Part shown: in pieces, positions 1 through 7,262 of the stretch
How the letters are laid out: each line of letters opens with the position of its first letter
How positions within the stretch are numbered: the first letter of the stretch is position 1
Assembly (NCBI GenBank): GCA_902517315.1
Contig: CABYBP010000022.1
Location: forward strand, 1 to 13,800
DNA from: an uncultured Alphaproteobacteria bacterium
GTDB taxonomy: Bacteria > Pseudomonadota > Alphaproteobacteria > HIMB59 > GCA-002718135
Length of the DNA stretch: 13,800 bases
Direction: 5' to 3'
Notes under the pieces: model-generated
Seen by the model: the letters and a program-made list of their open reading frames with translations, nothing else
The model's database searches: none
Told to the model about the DNA's origin: nothing
Made by a program: the position numbers and the translations under genes

Positions 1-1271
1 CTGAAATTTCTGAATTAGGCACAACAACATTTCGTTTACCATATAAACCCGTAAGTTTTGGAGCGCTTGCCGGACGACATGTAAAAGAATTTTTTGATTT
101 AGAGAGAACAAGTCCGATGCATCAATGGCATATTGATAATAAAGCTTTATTTGAAGATGTAGGCCAATGGAAAAGAGCTTGGTATTATCCTAAAAAGAAT
201 GAGAGCTTTCAGTTTGCATTAAATAGAGAAGTAAAAGCAACTAGAGATAGTATAGGTATTTTAGATGCATCAACTTTGGGTAAAATAGATATTAAAGGAA
301 GAGATGTTAGTGAATTTTTAAATAGAGTTTACACAAACTCTTGGTCAAAATTAGAAATTGGAAAATGTCGTTATGGCATAATGTTGGGTGACGATGGTAT
401 GGTCATTGATGATGGTGTAACAACTAGATTAGATGAGTTTCATTATCTTATGTCAACAACAACAGGAAATGCAGCATCAGTTATGTCAAAATTAGAAGAT
501 TGGTTACAAACAGAATGGCCAGAACTAGAAGTATATCTAACATCAGTTACAGAAAACTATGGAACAATAAGCTTAAATGGTCCAAATTCAAAAAAATTGA
601 TGCAAAAATTAATTCCAGATTTTGATTTTTCAAAAGAAAATTTTCCTCATATGAGTTTTAGAAATATTCATATTAATGGATTAAAGTGTAGAGTCATGCG
701 TATAAGTTTTACAGGGGAAATGTGTTATGAAATAAATGTTCCATCTGGCTATGCTAAAAATCTTTGGGAGCTTTGTATAGATAAAGGTAAGGAATTTAAT
801 ATTACTCCATATGGAACTGAAGCAATGCATGTACTTCGTGCGGAAAAAGGGTTTATCATTGTTGGTCAAGAAACAGATGGATCAGTGACACCCATAGATC
901 TGGACATGGATTGGATTGTTAGTAAGAAAAAATATGATTTTATTGGTAAGAGGGCATTATATAGAAGTGATACTATAAAAAAAAATAGGAAACAATTAGT
1001 TGGATTAAAAACTAAAGATCCAAATAAAGTTCTTGAAGAGGGATCACAATTGGTTGAAAAAATAACTGCTTTACCAATGAAAATGGTTGGACACGTTACA
1101 TCTAGTTATTATTCACCTAATTTAAAAAGTTCTTTTGCTTTAGCTTTAATTAAAGGTGGAATTGAAAAAAAGGGAAGTGTTTTAATTGCACCTATGGAAA
1201 ATGAAAATATTGAAGTTGAAATAACTAGTCCTGTATTTATTGATCCTAAAAATCAAAGGATAAGTCAATGA
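1..1271 (+). CDS. soxA: Sarcosine oxidase alpha subunit, C-terminal part (5' end outside window)
   Basis: This is the large subunit of heterotetrameric (SoxBDAG) sarcosine oxidase. The complex demethylates sarcosine to glycine, passing the methyl carbon to tetrahydrofolate and reducing O2 to H2O2. The frame is open from base 3, and its first residues (TTFRLPYKPVSFGALAGRH) are the typical SoxA linker before the GcvT-like half, so the ATG at 117 is internal and not the start. Visible hallmarks are PMHQWH after the linker, GMVIDDGV (about 396-419) at the folate-site acidic pair, ISLNGPNSKKLM, and the SoxA signature EKGFIIVGQETDGSVTP (about 844-894). About 422 residues are present; the missing N-terminal half should carry the dinucleotide-binding domains. 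The stop overlaps the soxG start by 4 bases (ATGA), implying translational coupling. A run of nine A at 977-985 does not break the frame. Confidence 0.95.
   Translation, partial: EISELGTTTFRLPYKPVSFGALAGRHVKEFFDLERTSPMHQWHIDNKALFEDVGQWKRAWYYPKKNESFQFALNREVKATRDSIGILDASTLGKIDIKGRDVSEFLNRVYTNSWSKLEIGKCRYGIMLGDDGMVIDDGVTTRLDEFHYLMSTTTGNAASVMSKLEDWLQTEWPELEVYLTSVTENYGTISLNGPNSKKLMQKLIPDFDFSKENFPHMSFRNIHINGLKCRVMRISFTGEMCYEINVPSGYAKNLWELCIDKGKEFNITPYGTEAMHVLRAEKGFIIVGQETDGSVTPIDLDMDWIVSKKKYDFIGKRALYRSDTIKKNRKQLVGLKTKDPNKVLEEGSQLVEKITALPMKMVGHVTSSYYSPNLKSSFALALIKGGIEKKGSVLIAPMENENIEVEITSPVFIDPKNQRISQ
1255..1260 (+). promoter_or_regulatory. Ribosome binding site of soxG
   Basis: AAAGGA lies within the last codons of soxA, seven bases before the soxG ATG at 1268. 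It is one of the few clear Shine-Dalgarno sequences in this window and supports that start. Confidence 0.6.
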
Positions 1272-1843
1272 GCTTAGTCTTAAATAGCGTCCTGAATATA
1301 AATAAAAAAGATCACAATGGAGTAACAATAGAAGAAACAAAGTTATCAGGTAAAATTAATATTAGAGGCAAAAGTTCAGATAAAGAATTTATGAAAAATA
1401 TTGGCTCTGTATTAAATTTAGTATTACCAATTGAGCCAAATGTGAGAATTTATAATAATAATATTAGTATTATGTGGCTCGGTCCTAATGAATGGTTAGT
1501 TATAACGCCAGAAAATAAGAAAGATGAAATTATCTCTTTATTAGAATCAAAACTCAATCCAGAAAAGACAGCAATAACTGACGTTTCATTTAACAGAACT
1601 GTAATACGACTCGAAGGTAAAGAAGTTTTTACATTACTTTCTAAATTTCTTGTAGCCAACTTAGAAAAAATATTGGAGACTAATTTTTCTGTAGCTCAAA
1701 CAATATTTTTAAAAATTCCCGTTCTTTTTATCAGAAATAATACTGATAAAGAAGCTACATCATTAGACTTACATTTAAACAGATCCCATGCAAAATATGT
1801 TTACGAATTATTAGTTGATGGCAGTAAAAATCTTAATATTTAA
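1268..1843 (+). CDS. soxG: Sarcosine oxidase gamma subunit
   Basis: SoxG is a small structural subunit of the SoxBDAG complex and has a GcvT-like fold without cofactors of its own. The 191-residue length matches the family. The motif WLGPNEWLVI (residues 70-79) is the recognisable SoxG core, followed by a TDVSFNRTVIRLEG segment that is also typical. The start is set by the ATGA overlap with soxA and by an AAAGGA Shine-Dalgarno at 1255-1260, seven bases upstream. This is the last sox gene, in the usual B-D-A-G order. Its final 26 bases also encode the beginning of the next gene in another frame. Confidence 0.92.
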   Translation: MSLVLNSVLNINKKDHNGVTIEETKLSGKINIRGKSSDKEFMKNIGSVLNLVLPIEPNVRIYNNNISIMWLGPNEWLVITPENKKDEIISLLESKLNPEKTAITDVSFNRTVIRLEGKEVFTLLSKFLVANLEKILETNFSVAQTIFLKIPVLFIRNNTDKEATSLDLHLNRSHAKYVYELLVDGSKNLNI

Positions 1844-2297
1844 TCTATTTTTTATCTTAATTTGTTTAAGTGCAGTTTCATCTGGTAAGACTATCTTTGG
1901 TAAAGCAAAGGTAATTGATGGTGATACCATTCATATTTATAAAAATAAAATAAGACTACATGCTATTGATGCACCTGAAACAAATCAGACATGTAATAAA
2001 AATAATAAAGTTTGGAATTGTGGTATTGAGTCAACTAAATTCTTAAAGAAATTAATTGGTAAAAATAAAATTGAATGTATTACTACTGGTAAGGATCAAT
2101 ATAATAGATTTATTGGAATCTGTTACAAAAATAATTTAGATTTAAATAGTGAAATGGTCCTTAATGGATGGGCAATTGCATATCGCTATTATTCAATGGA
2201 TTATGTTGAAGAGGAAGAAGTGGCAAAACAACAAAAAAAGGGAATATGGGGTGGAGAGTTTGAAGAACCTTATTTATTTAGAAAGAAAAATAAATAA
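1818..2297 (+). CDS. Exported thermonuclease-like (SNase family) protein
   Basis: This is a 159-residue staphylococcal-nuclease-fold protein, predicted to be exported. An N-terminal hydrophobic stretch (residues about 5-21, NLFFILICLSAV) looks like a signal peptide. The SNase domain follows: VIDGDTI (residues 32-38, with D34 and D36), IRLHAIDAPE (45-54, with R46, D51 and E54) and YNRF (R97). These correspond to the calcium-binding acids and the two catalytic arginines of the family, so it is probably an active nuclease acting on DNA or RNA in the periplasm. The ATG at 1818 is preferred over an adjacent TTG at 1815. No alternative ATG exists before the domain, so the start lies 26 bases inside soxG. 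It may therefore be co-translated with the sox operon, although nothing links it functionally to sarcosine oxidation. It ends exactly where the convergent gene ends. Confidence 0.85.
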   Translation: MAVKILIFNLFFILICLSAVSSGKTIFGKAKVIDGDTIHIYKNKIRLHAIDAPETNQTCNKNNKVWNCGIESTKFLKKLIGKNKIECITTGKDQYNRFIGICYKNNLDLNSEMVLNGWAIAYRYYSMDYVEEEEVAKQQKKGIWGGEFEEPYLFRKKNK

Positions 2298-2969
2298 TCA
2301 ACCATGATGTTGTAAATCTTTTAAATATTTTAAATCTTCTAATTCCTTGTCTTTATTTTTAATAATTTTTTTAAACTCCTCTAATGCGTTTACGAAATTA
2401 CGATTCTTTTGTTGAATTTGTTTAAGTTCTGATTTTAGTATTGAATTTTCAATATTTACCTCTTGAATATCTTCAGATGATATAGAGCTAGCTAATTCTA
2501 TTTCTAATTTTTGAACAAGTTGCTCATATTTTGATAATTGTTTTGTTAAATCAATTACTTGACTTTCAAGTGTGCTAAGCTTCTTAATATTTTGTGAATT
2601 ATTTTCTAATGTGTTAGTTTCTAAATTTGATATACTGTTAAGAGATTCTTCATAATCATTTTTAATTGTATCAAATGAGTCATTTAAATCTCGTATTTCT
2701 TTACGTAAATTTTTTATTTGATCATCTCTAAATTTTAATCTCTGGTCTTTCTGGAATAACTCTAGTTTAAGCTCTTCTATTTCCGATCTTAAACTTGACT
2801 CATCAATAACATTACTAGGAATGATTTCGACTGGAGGCTGTGATTCATCAGTTGAAAAATTTATAGAAGGTAGATAAAAAAAAATAACAAAAACAAATAT
2901 TATTGAGACAATTAGTATATATCTATTTCTTCTTCTTCTTCTTGCTTGTGCTCCAACAAAACCTACCAT
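2298..2969 (-). CDS. Membrane-anchored coiled-coil protein of unknown function
   Basis: I do not recognise this gene. The 223-residue product has a short N-terminus with an arginine cluster (ARRRRRNR, residues about 9-16), then one hydrophobic segment (about 18-36, ILIVSIIFVFVIFFYLP). Almost everything after residue 60 is charged and heptad-like with many E, K, L, I, N and Q, ending QHHG. By the positive-inside rule it is a bitopic protein with a tiny cytoplasmic tail and a long periplasmic coiled coil. Such proteins can be cell-envelope scaffolds or divisome-like factors, but no family motif supports a specific role. The ATG at 2969 is chosen over an in-frame TTG at 2990 because AGAG sits at a plausible distance upstream. 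It is last in the minus-strand run, 38 bases after the acyltransferase, and its TGA abuts the TAA of the convergent nuclease with no gap. Confidence 0.75.
   Translation of the reverse strand: MVGFVGAQARRRRRNRYILIVSIIFVFVIFFYLPSINFSTDESQPPVEIIPSNVIDESSLRSEIEELKLELFQKDQRLKFRDDQIKNLRKEIRDLNDSFDTIKNDYEESLNSISNLETNTLENNSQNIKKLSTLESQVIDLTKQLSKYEQLVQKLEIELASSISSEDIQEVNIENSILKSELKQIQQKNRNFVNALEEFKKIIKNKDKELEDLKYLKDLQHHG
2927..2941. repeat. (TTC)5 triplet microsatellite inside the coiled-coil gene
   Basis: Five perfect TTC units read on the minus strand as part of the AGA-coded arginine run just before the membrane segment. Gain or loss of a unit would only change the number of arginines, so it would not shift the frame. 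Confidence 0.7.
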
Positions 2970-3007
2970 AAATTCTCTATAAATCGGCAATTGTAAAAAA
3001 TAAATAT

Positions 3008-3841
3008 TTAATTCTTATTAAAATGTGGATCTAAAGCATAGGTAGTTGATCTTAGGTATTGAGTAATTTGCTTAATATCTCCAATTTTTTCAAGGTTTTC
3101 ATAAGGTATTAGTGAACCAAAATACATGTAAATATCATCCCCTATTTTTCTTCTAAGTTCATACATACACAAGGAGTATCTAAATGTTTGTCCTATTTTA
3201 TTAGCAATATGGTAGAGTTGACTATTTTGACCATCGAAAAATATTGGTAAAACAGGACTTTTAGTTTTAAGAATTAGTTTTGATACCCATTGTTTCCACT
3301 CACCATCATCTGCTTTTGTGTTCTTTTTCAAGTTCTGTTTAGTAGCTATAGTACCTGAAGGGAAAAGAACTAGAACACCTTCTTTATGCAAAACCTTTTC
3401 AGCTTCTTTACGCGTATTAATGTTTGTCAATAAAGCTTCTTTAGTTTCATTAAAATCAATTGGTAATATCTTATCTTTTACCGCCTCTGCTTGCCTTAAA
3501 ACTTTATGAGTAACCATTTTATAATCTTGTCTTACTTTTGAAATAGCAGAGCATATTGATACACCATCAGCAACTCCAAAAGCATGATTTGCTATAACAA
3601 TTAATCTTCCTTTTTTTGGAATGTAACTATCATTTTGAAAATTAGTTATTAAAGTAAGATTTAGCTTATCTACTGCATCATCCCAAAAAAGTTCTGGTGG
3701 TCTATTTTCAGATATGTATTCATCATAAAGTTTTTTCAACTTTAATTTACCTGTAAGCAATTCGGTGGTTTTTATAAAAAGTTGACCAACAATATTTACC
3801 TCAGCAGTTGCAAAGGTAAAAACTATGTTACTTTTTTTCAT
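3008..3841 (-). CDS. Lysophospholipid acyltransferase family protein (PlsC-like)
   Basis: A 277-residue member of the PlsC/LPLAT superfamily, which moves acyl chains onto lysophospholipids or related acceptors at the inner membrane. Block I is ANHAFGVADG (residues 84-93): H86 and D92 are five residues apart rather than the usual four, as in the hemolysin-like LPLAT subgroup with NHPxGxxDG. Block III is LFPSGTIATK (159-168) in place of EGTR. Block IV is SPVLPIFFDGQNSQLYHIA (195-213), the segment with a small patch around GxNS typical of that subgroup. There is no strong transmembrane helix, suggesting a peripheral enzyme. The acceptor cannot be read from sequence; ornithine-lipid or phosphatidic acid synthesis are both possible. 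The gene lies 68 bases downstream of ETF-QO and may share its transcript. No Shine-Dalgarno is visible at the ATG. Confidence 0.8.
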   Translation of the reverse strand: MKKSNIVFTFATAEVNIVGQLFIKTTELLTGKLKLKKLYDEYISENRPPELFWDDAVDKLNLTLITNFQNDSYIPKKGRLIVIANHAFGVADGVSICSAISKVRQDYKMVTHKVLRQAEAVKDKILPIDFNETKEALLTNINTRKEAEKVLHKEGVLVLFPSGTIATKQNLKKNTKADDGEWKQWVSKLILKTKSPVLPIFFDGQNSQLYHIANKIGQTFRYSLCMYELRRKIGDDIYMYFGSLIPYENLEKIGDIKQITQYLRSTTYALDPHFNKN

Positions 3842-3909
3842 TATGTTTGATTATTAATTTTTTTAAAAATTTATTCTATGTAAATTTGGTAATTTAATAA
3901 AAATTAACA
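3842..3909. other. AT-only spacer between ETF-QO and acyltransferase genes
   Basis: A 68-base spacer composed almost entirely of A and T. It contains a perfect six-pair inverted repeat TAAATT/AATTTA with a TGGT loop (3881-3896) and a T7/A5 stretch (about 3858-3870). With no G:C pairs the hairpin is weak, so it is not a convincing terminator. It could still mark a transcript boundary or a promoter for the two downstream genes. Confidence 0.3.
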
Positions 3910-5544
3910 TTACATATTAGCATAATTTGGTCCACCACTTCCCTCAGGCACCACCCAGGTAATATTTTGAGAAGGCTCTTTAATATCACATGTTTTACAA
4001 TGTATGCAATTTTGTGCATTTATTATAAACTTTGGATTTATCATATCTGTTTTGTCTACTTCATATACCCCAGCAGGGCAATATCTTTGAGATGGTTCAT
4101 CGTATTCACTTAAGGTATATTTAATTGGTAAATCTTTATCTTTAAGCTGTAAATGAACTGGTTGATTTTCCTCATGATTAGTCCCTGTAAGATAAACAGA
4201 ACTTGTTTTGTCAAAAGTAAATACTCCATCATATTTAGGGTAATCAATTTTTTTTGAATTATTTGCAGATTGTAATGTTTGATAATCTGCGTGCTTATGT
4301 TTCAAAGTAAAAGGCAGTTTTCCTCTAAAGATAATTTGGTCAATACCAGTAAAAATAATGGCTGGTATTAATCCCCAATTAAAACTAGGTTTAACATTTC
4401 TAGCAGAAAATAATTCTTTATATAACCAAGAATTTTTAAATCTACTTTCATATGATGAAAGAGGAATAGATTGATTTAAATAATCACTAATAGTTTCAGC
4501 AGCTAAAATTCCACTCTTCATTGCAGTATGTGATCCTTTAATCTTTGGCATATTTAGAGTTCCTGCATCACAACCAACTAGTAATGCTCCTGGCATATAC
4601 ATACGAGGTAAACTTTGAAGACCTCCTTCTATTAAAGCTCTCGCACCATAAGCAATTCGTTTACCATTTGTAAGAATATTTTTAATAAAAGGATGTGTTT
4701 TAAATTTTTGAAATTCATCATATGGTGATAAATATGGGTTTTTATAATCAAGTCCTATGACGTATCCTAAAAAAATTTGGTTATTTTCAGCATGATAACA
4801 AAAACTACCTCCGTAAGTTGAATTATCCAAAGGCCATCCTGCAGTATGCATTACCATACCTTCATCGTGTTTACTTTTATCGATTTCCCAAACTTCCTTA
4901 AAACCGATACCATATTGTTGAGGAGATTTACCTTTTGATAAATTATATTTTTTAATTAATTCCTTTCCTAAATGCCCCCTACAACCTTCTGCAAATACAG
5001 TTACTTTAGCCATAATATTAATTCCAGGCTCAAAACTATCTTTTTTATTTCCTTCTTTATCGATTCCCATATCTCCAGTTTGAACACCAATTATTTGATC
5101 ATCTTCTGAATATAGTACTTTTGATGCAGCAAAGCCTGGGAATATTTCCACACCTAGATTTTCAGCTTCAGTAGCAAGCCATCTGCATAGATTAGCTAAA
5201 CTAATTATATAATTATTATGATTTTGCTGAACACTTGGTAATAACCATGTGGGCCAACTCAAAGAACTTTTTTTTGACAAAAATAAAAACTTTTCTTTTT
5301 TAACTTTAGTTTTAATTGGAGTATCTTTTTCTCTCCAATTAGGGATTAATTCGTCTAAAGCTCTTGTCTCAAAAACATTTCCACTTAATATGTGAGCCCC
5401 TACTTCTGAACCTTTTTCTAAAATACAAACATTTTTTTCTGGATTTAGTTGTTTTATTTTGATTGCTGTAGCAAGTCCCGATGGACCAGCTCCCACAATT
5501 AGAACATCATACTCCATTGACTCACGATCTACTGCCATAAACAT
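3910..5544 (-). CDS. Electron transfer flavoprotein-ubiquinone oxidoreductase (ETF-QO)
   Basis: This is the homologue of mitochondrial ETFDH. It is a membrane-associated FAD and 4Fe-4S protein that takes electrons from reduced ETF and reduces ubiquinone. The 544 residues match the family. GAGPSG (residues 18-23) is the FAD Rossmann motif, followed by EKGSEVGAHILSGNV, a strong ETF-QO signature. GYVIGLDYKNPYLSPYDEFQ and GCDAGTLNMPKIKGSHTAMKSG are also characteristic. The C-terminal ferredoxin-like part has C489 (CPAGVYE) and C513, C516 and C519 (CIHCKTC), the four cluster ligands, and ends with the usual VPEGSGGPNY. An alternative start is the ATG two codons later (5538); no clear Shine-Dalgarno separates them. 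It follows etfA by 17 bases, completing the path from the upstream dehydrogenase to the quinone pool. Confidence 0.96.
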   Translation of the reverse strand: MFMAVDRESMEYDVLIVGAGPSGLATAIKIKQLNPEKNVCILEKGSEVGAHILSGNVFETRALDELIPNWREKDTPIKTKVKKEKFLFLSKKSSLSWPTWLLPSVQQNHNNYIISLANLCRWLATEAENLGVEIFPGFAASKVLYSEDDQIIGVQTGDMGIDKEGNKKDSFEPGINIMAKVTVFAEGCRGHLGKELIKKYNLSKGKSPQQYGIGFKEVWEIDKSKHDEGMVMHTAGWPLDNSTYGGSFCYHAENNQIFLGYVIGLDYKNPYLSPYDEFQKFKTHPFIKNILTNGKRIAYGARALIEGGLQSLPRMYMPGALLVGCDAGTLNMPKIKGSHTAMKSGILAAETISDYLNQSIPLSSYESRFKNSWLYKELFSARNVKPSFNWGLIPAIIFTGIDQIIFRGKLPFTLKHKHADYQTLQSANNSKKIDYPKYDGVFTFDKTSSVYLTGTNHEENQPVHLQLKDKDLPIKYTLSEYDEPSQRYCPAGVYEVDKTDMINPKFIINAQNCIHCKTCDIKEPSQNITWVVPEGSGGPNYANM

Positions 5545-5561
5545 TATTGTAATAAATTAAT

Positions 5562-6515
5562 TTATTGTTGAATAGTATTTAATTTATCTAGTTCAGAAGA
5601 TAATTGTGGCAATGCTTCAAATAAGTCAGCATTCAAACCATAATCTGCAACATTGAATATTGGAGCTTCTTCATCTTTGTTGATTGCAACGATTACCTTG
5701 CTTTCTTTCATACCTGCTAAGTGTTGTATTGCTCCAGAAATACCTACAGCAATATACAAGTCAGGAACTACTACTTTACCAGTTTGCCCTACTTGATAAT
5801 CATTCGATACGTAACCAGCATCTACGGCAGCCCGAGATGCACCAACTGCAGCATTAAGCTTATCAGCTATTTCATTTAAGAGTTTAAAATTTTCTGCGCT
5901 TTGTAAACCTCTGCCACCAGATATTACGACACGGGCGGAACTTAACTCAGGTCTTTCAGATTGAGATTCTTCTCTATCAATAAATTCAACACTGCCGGTT
6001 TCATTATCAAAAGAAATATTTTCAATTTCTTCTTTTCCACCACTTGTTTCTACAGGATCAAATGATGTTGGTCGTATTGTTACTACTTTAATTTTATCAT
6101 TAGATTTAACTGTAGCAATTGCATTTCCTGCATAAATTGGTCTCATAAAAGTATCTGGACCTAATATTTTAATAACATCACTTACTTGAGCAATGTCTAA
6201 TTTAACAGCAATTCTAGGAAAAATATTTTTTCCAAATGTTGTTGCAGGTGCCATAATGTGAGAATAATTACTGGCTAAAGAAACGACTAAAGGTTCAATA
6301 TTTTCAGCAATTGGATTTTTAAGTTTTTGATTATCTGCTAAATAAACTTTTGAAACTTTTTCAAATTTAGAAATATTTTTAGCTAGGCCTTCGCATTCAT
6401 AACCTGTCACTAGTACATGAATATCTTGATCAATTTCAGAAGCTGCAGAAATTGTATTTAAAGTTGAAGATTTTATATCTGTGTTATTGTGTTCTGCTAA
6501 TACTAATATTGTCAT
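5562..6515 (-). CDS. etfA: Electron transfer flavoprotein alpha subunit
   Basis: EtfA is the FAD-binding subunit of the soluble ETF heterodimer, which shuttles electrons from flavoprotein dehydrogenases to ETF-QO. The 317-residue length is standard. The C-terminal FAD domain is intact: [11 protein letters not shown] (194-204), [10 protein letters not shown] (225-234), [18 protein letters not shown], and the family signature around [16 protein letters not shown] (253-268) continuing to [22 protein letters not shown] (290-305) is the usual C-terminus. The ATG overlaps the etfB stop by four bases, so the two subunits are probably made in a coupled fashion. A GAGG about ten bases upstream may help initiation. 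Confidence 0.97.
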   Translation of the reverse strand: MTILVLAEHNNTDIKSSTLNTISAASEIDQDIHVLVTGYECEGLAKNISKFEKVSKVYLADNQKLKNPIAENIEPLVVSLASNYSHIMAPATTFGKNIFPRIAVKLDIAQVSDVIKILGPDTFMRPIYAGNAIATVKSNDKIKVVTIRPTSFDPVETSGGKEEIENISFDNETGSVEFIDREESQSERPELSSARVVISGGRGLQSAENFKLLNEIADKLNAAVGASRAAVDAGYVSNDYQVGQTGKVVVPDLYIAVGISGAIQHLAGMKESKVIVAINKDEEAPIFNVADYGLNADLFEALPQLSSELDKLNTIQQ

Positions 6516-7261
6516 ATTACTTTTGCCTCATTTTTTAGTTTTTGAACCAACTCAGAAACATCATTTACCATAATTCCTTTTTCTCTAACAGGCGGTTCTT
6601 CTACTTTTAATTGTTCAATTCTTGGCTCAATATTAATTCCTAGTTCTGAAGCTTCTTTTGTAATAATTGGCTTCTTCTTTGCTTTCATTATATTTGGTAA
6701 TGAAGCGTACCTAGGCTCATTAAGCCGAAGGTCACATGAAGCTACAAATGGTATGGTAACTTTAATTCTTTCTAAACCTTCATCTATTTCTCTTGTAACA
6801 ATTGCATTTTGCCCCTCAATTTCAATTTTGGATGCAAATGTTGCTTGTGGCCAATTAAGTAAAGCAGATGTCATTTGACCAGTTTGATTAGAGTCATCAT
6901 CAATAGCTTGTTTTCCCATTAAAATAATTGATGGATTTTCTTCTTCAGCAATTTTAGAGATTATCTTAGAGATTGCTAAAGGTTCTAAATCATTATCTGT
7001 TTTAATATGAATGCCTCTATCAGCTCCCATCGCTAACGCAGTCCGGATAGTTTCCTGAGCCTTATCATTTCCTATTGATAAAATTATAATCTCATCAGCT
7101 TTACCAGCTTCTTTTATCCGCAGAGCTTCTTCCACAGCATTTTCATCAGGAGGGTTCATAGACATTTTTACATTTTCTTTCTCAACTCCTGAACCATCAG
7201 CTTTTACTCTGATCTGAACATTATAATCAATAACTCTTTTTACTGTGACAAGTAACTTCAT
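6512..7261 (-). CDS. etfB: Electron transfer flavoprotein beta subunit
   Basis: EtfB is the AMP-binding subunit of ETF and docks onto the partner dehydrogenases. The 249 residues match the family. Features visible are VKRVIDYN at the N-terminus, [17 protein letters not shown] (35-51), the AMP-site segment [14 protein letters not shown] (116-129), and the signature [17 protein letters not shown] (155-171). [15 protein letters not shown] (184-198) is the recognition loop that contacts dehydrogenases. Methylation of the lysines in this loop is known to tune activity in mammals; whether it happens here is unknown. The gene starts one base after the stop of the dimethylglycine-dehydrogenase-like gene and overlaps etfA, so dehydrogenase and acceptor are made together. 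Confidence 0.97.
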   Translation of the reverse strand: MKLLVTVKRVIDYNVQIRVKADGSGVEKENVKMSMNPPDENAVEEALRIKEAGKADEIIILSIGNDKAQETIRTALAMGADRGIHIKTDNDLEPLAISKIISKIAEEENPSIILMGKQAIDDDSNQTGQMTSALLNWPQATFASKIEIEGQNAIVTREIDEGLERIKVTIPFVASCDLRLNEPRYASLPNIMKAKKKPIITKEASELGINIEPRIEQLKVEEPPVREKGIMVNDVSELVQKLKNEAKVI

Positions 7262-7262
7262 A

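Noticed and set aside
117..119. ATG at 117 as the beginning of a separate aminomethyltransferase gene
   Set aside because: The frame is open upstream to the window edge, and those residues match the SoxA linker region, so this Met is internal.
977..985. Run of nine A in soxA as a frameshift or phase-variation site
   Set aside because: The reading frame continues intact through conserved SoxA sequence on both sides, and A-runs of this size are common in DNA this AT-rich.
2970..2990. TTG start at 2990 for the coiled-coil gene
   Set aside because: An ATG seven codons later has AGAG at a suitable distance; the TTG has no better signal.
3881..3896. TAAATT-TGGT-AATTTA hairpin as a terminator after ETF-QO
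   Set aside because: The six pairs are all A:T, giving too weak a stem, and no clear U-tract follows. It is recorded only as part of the spacer.
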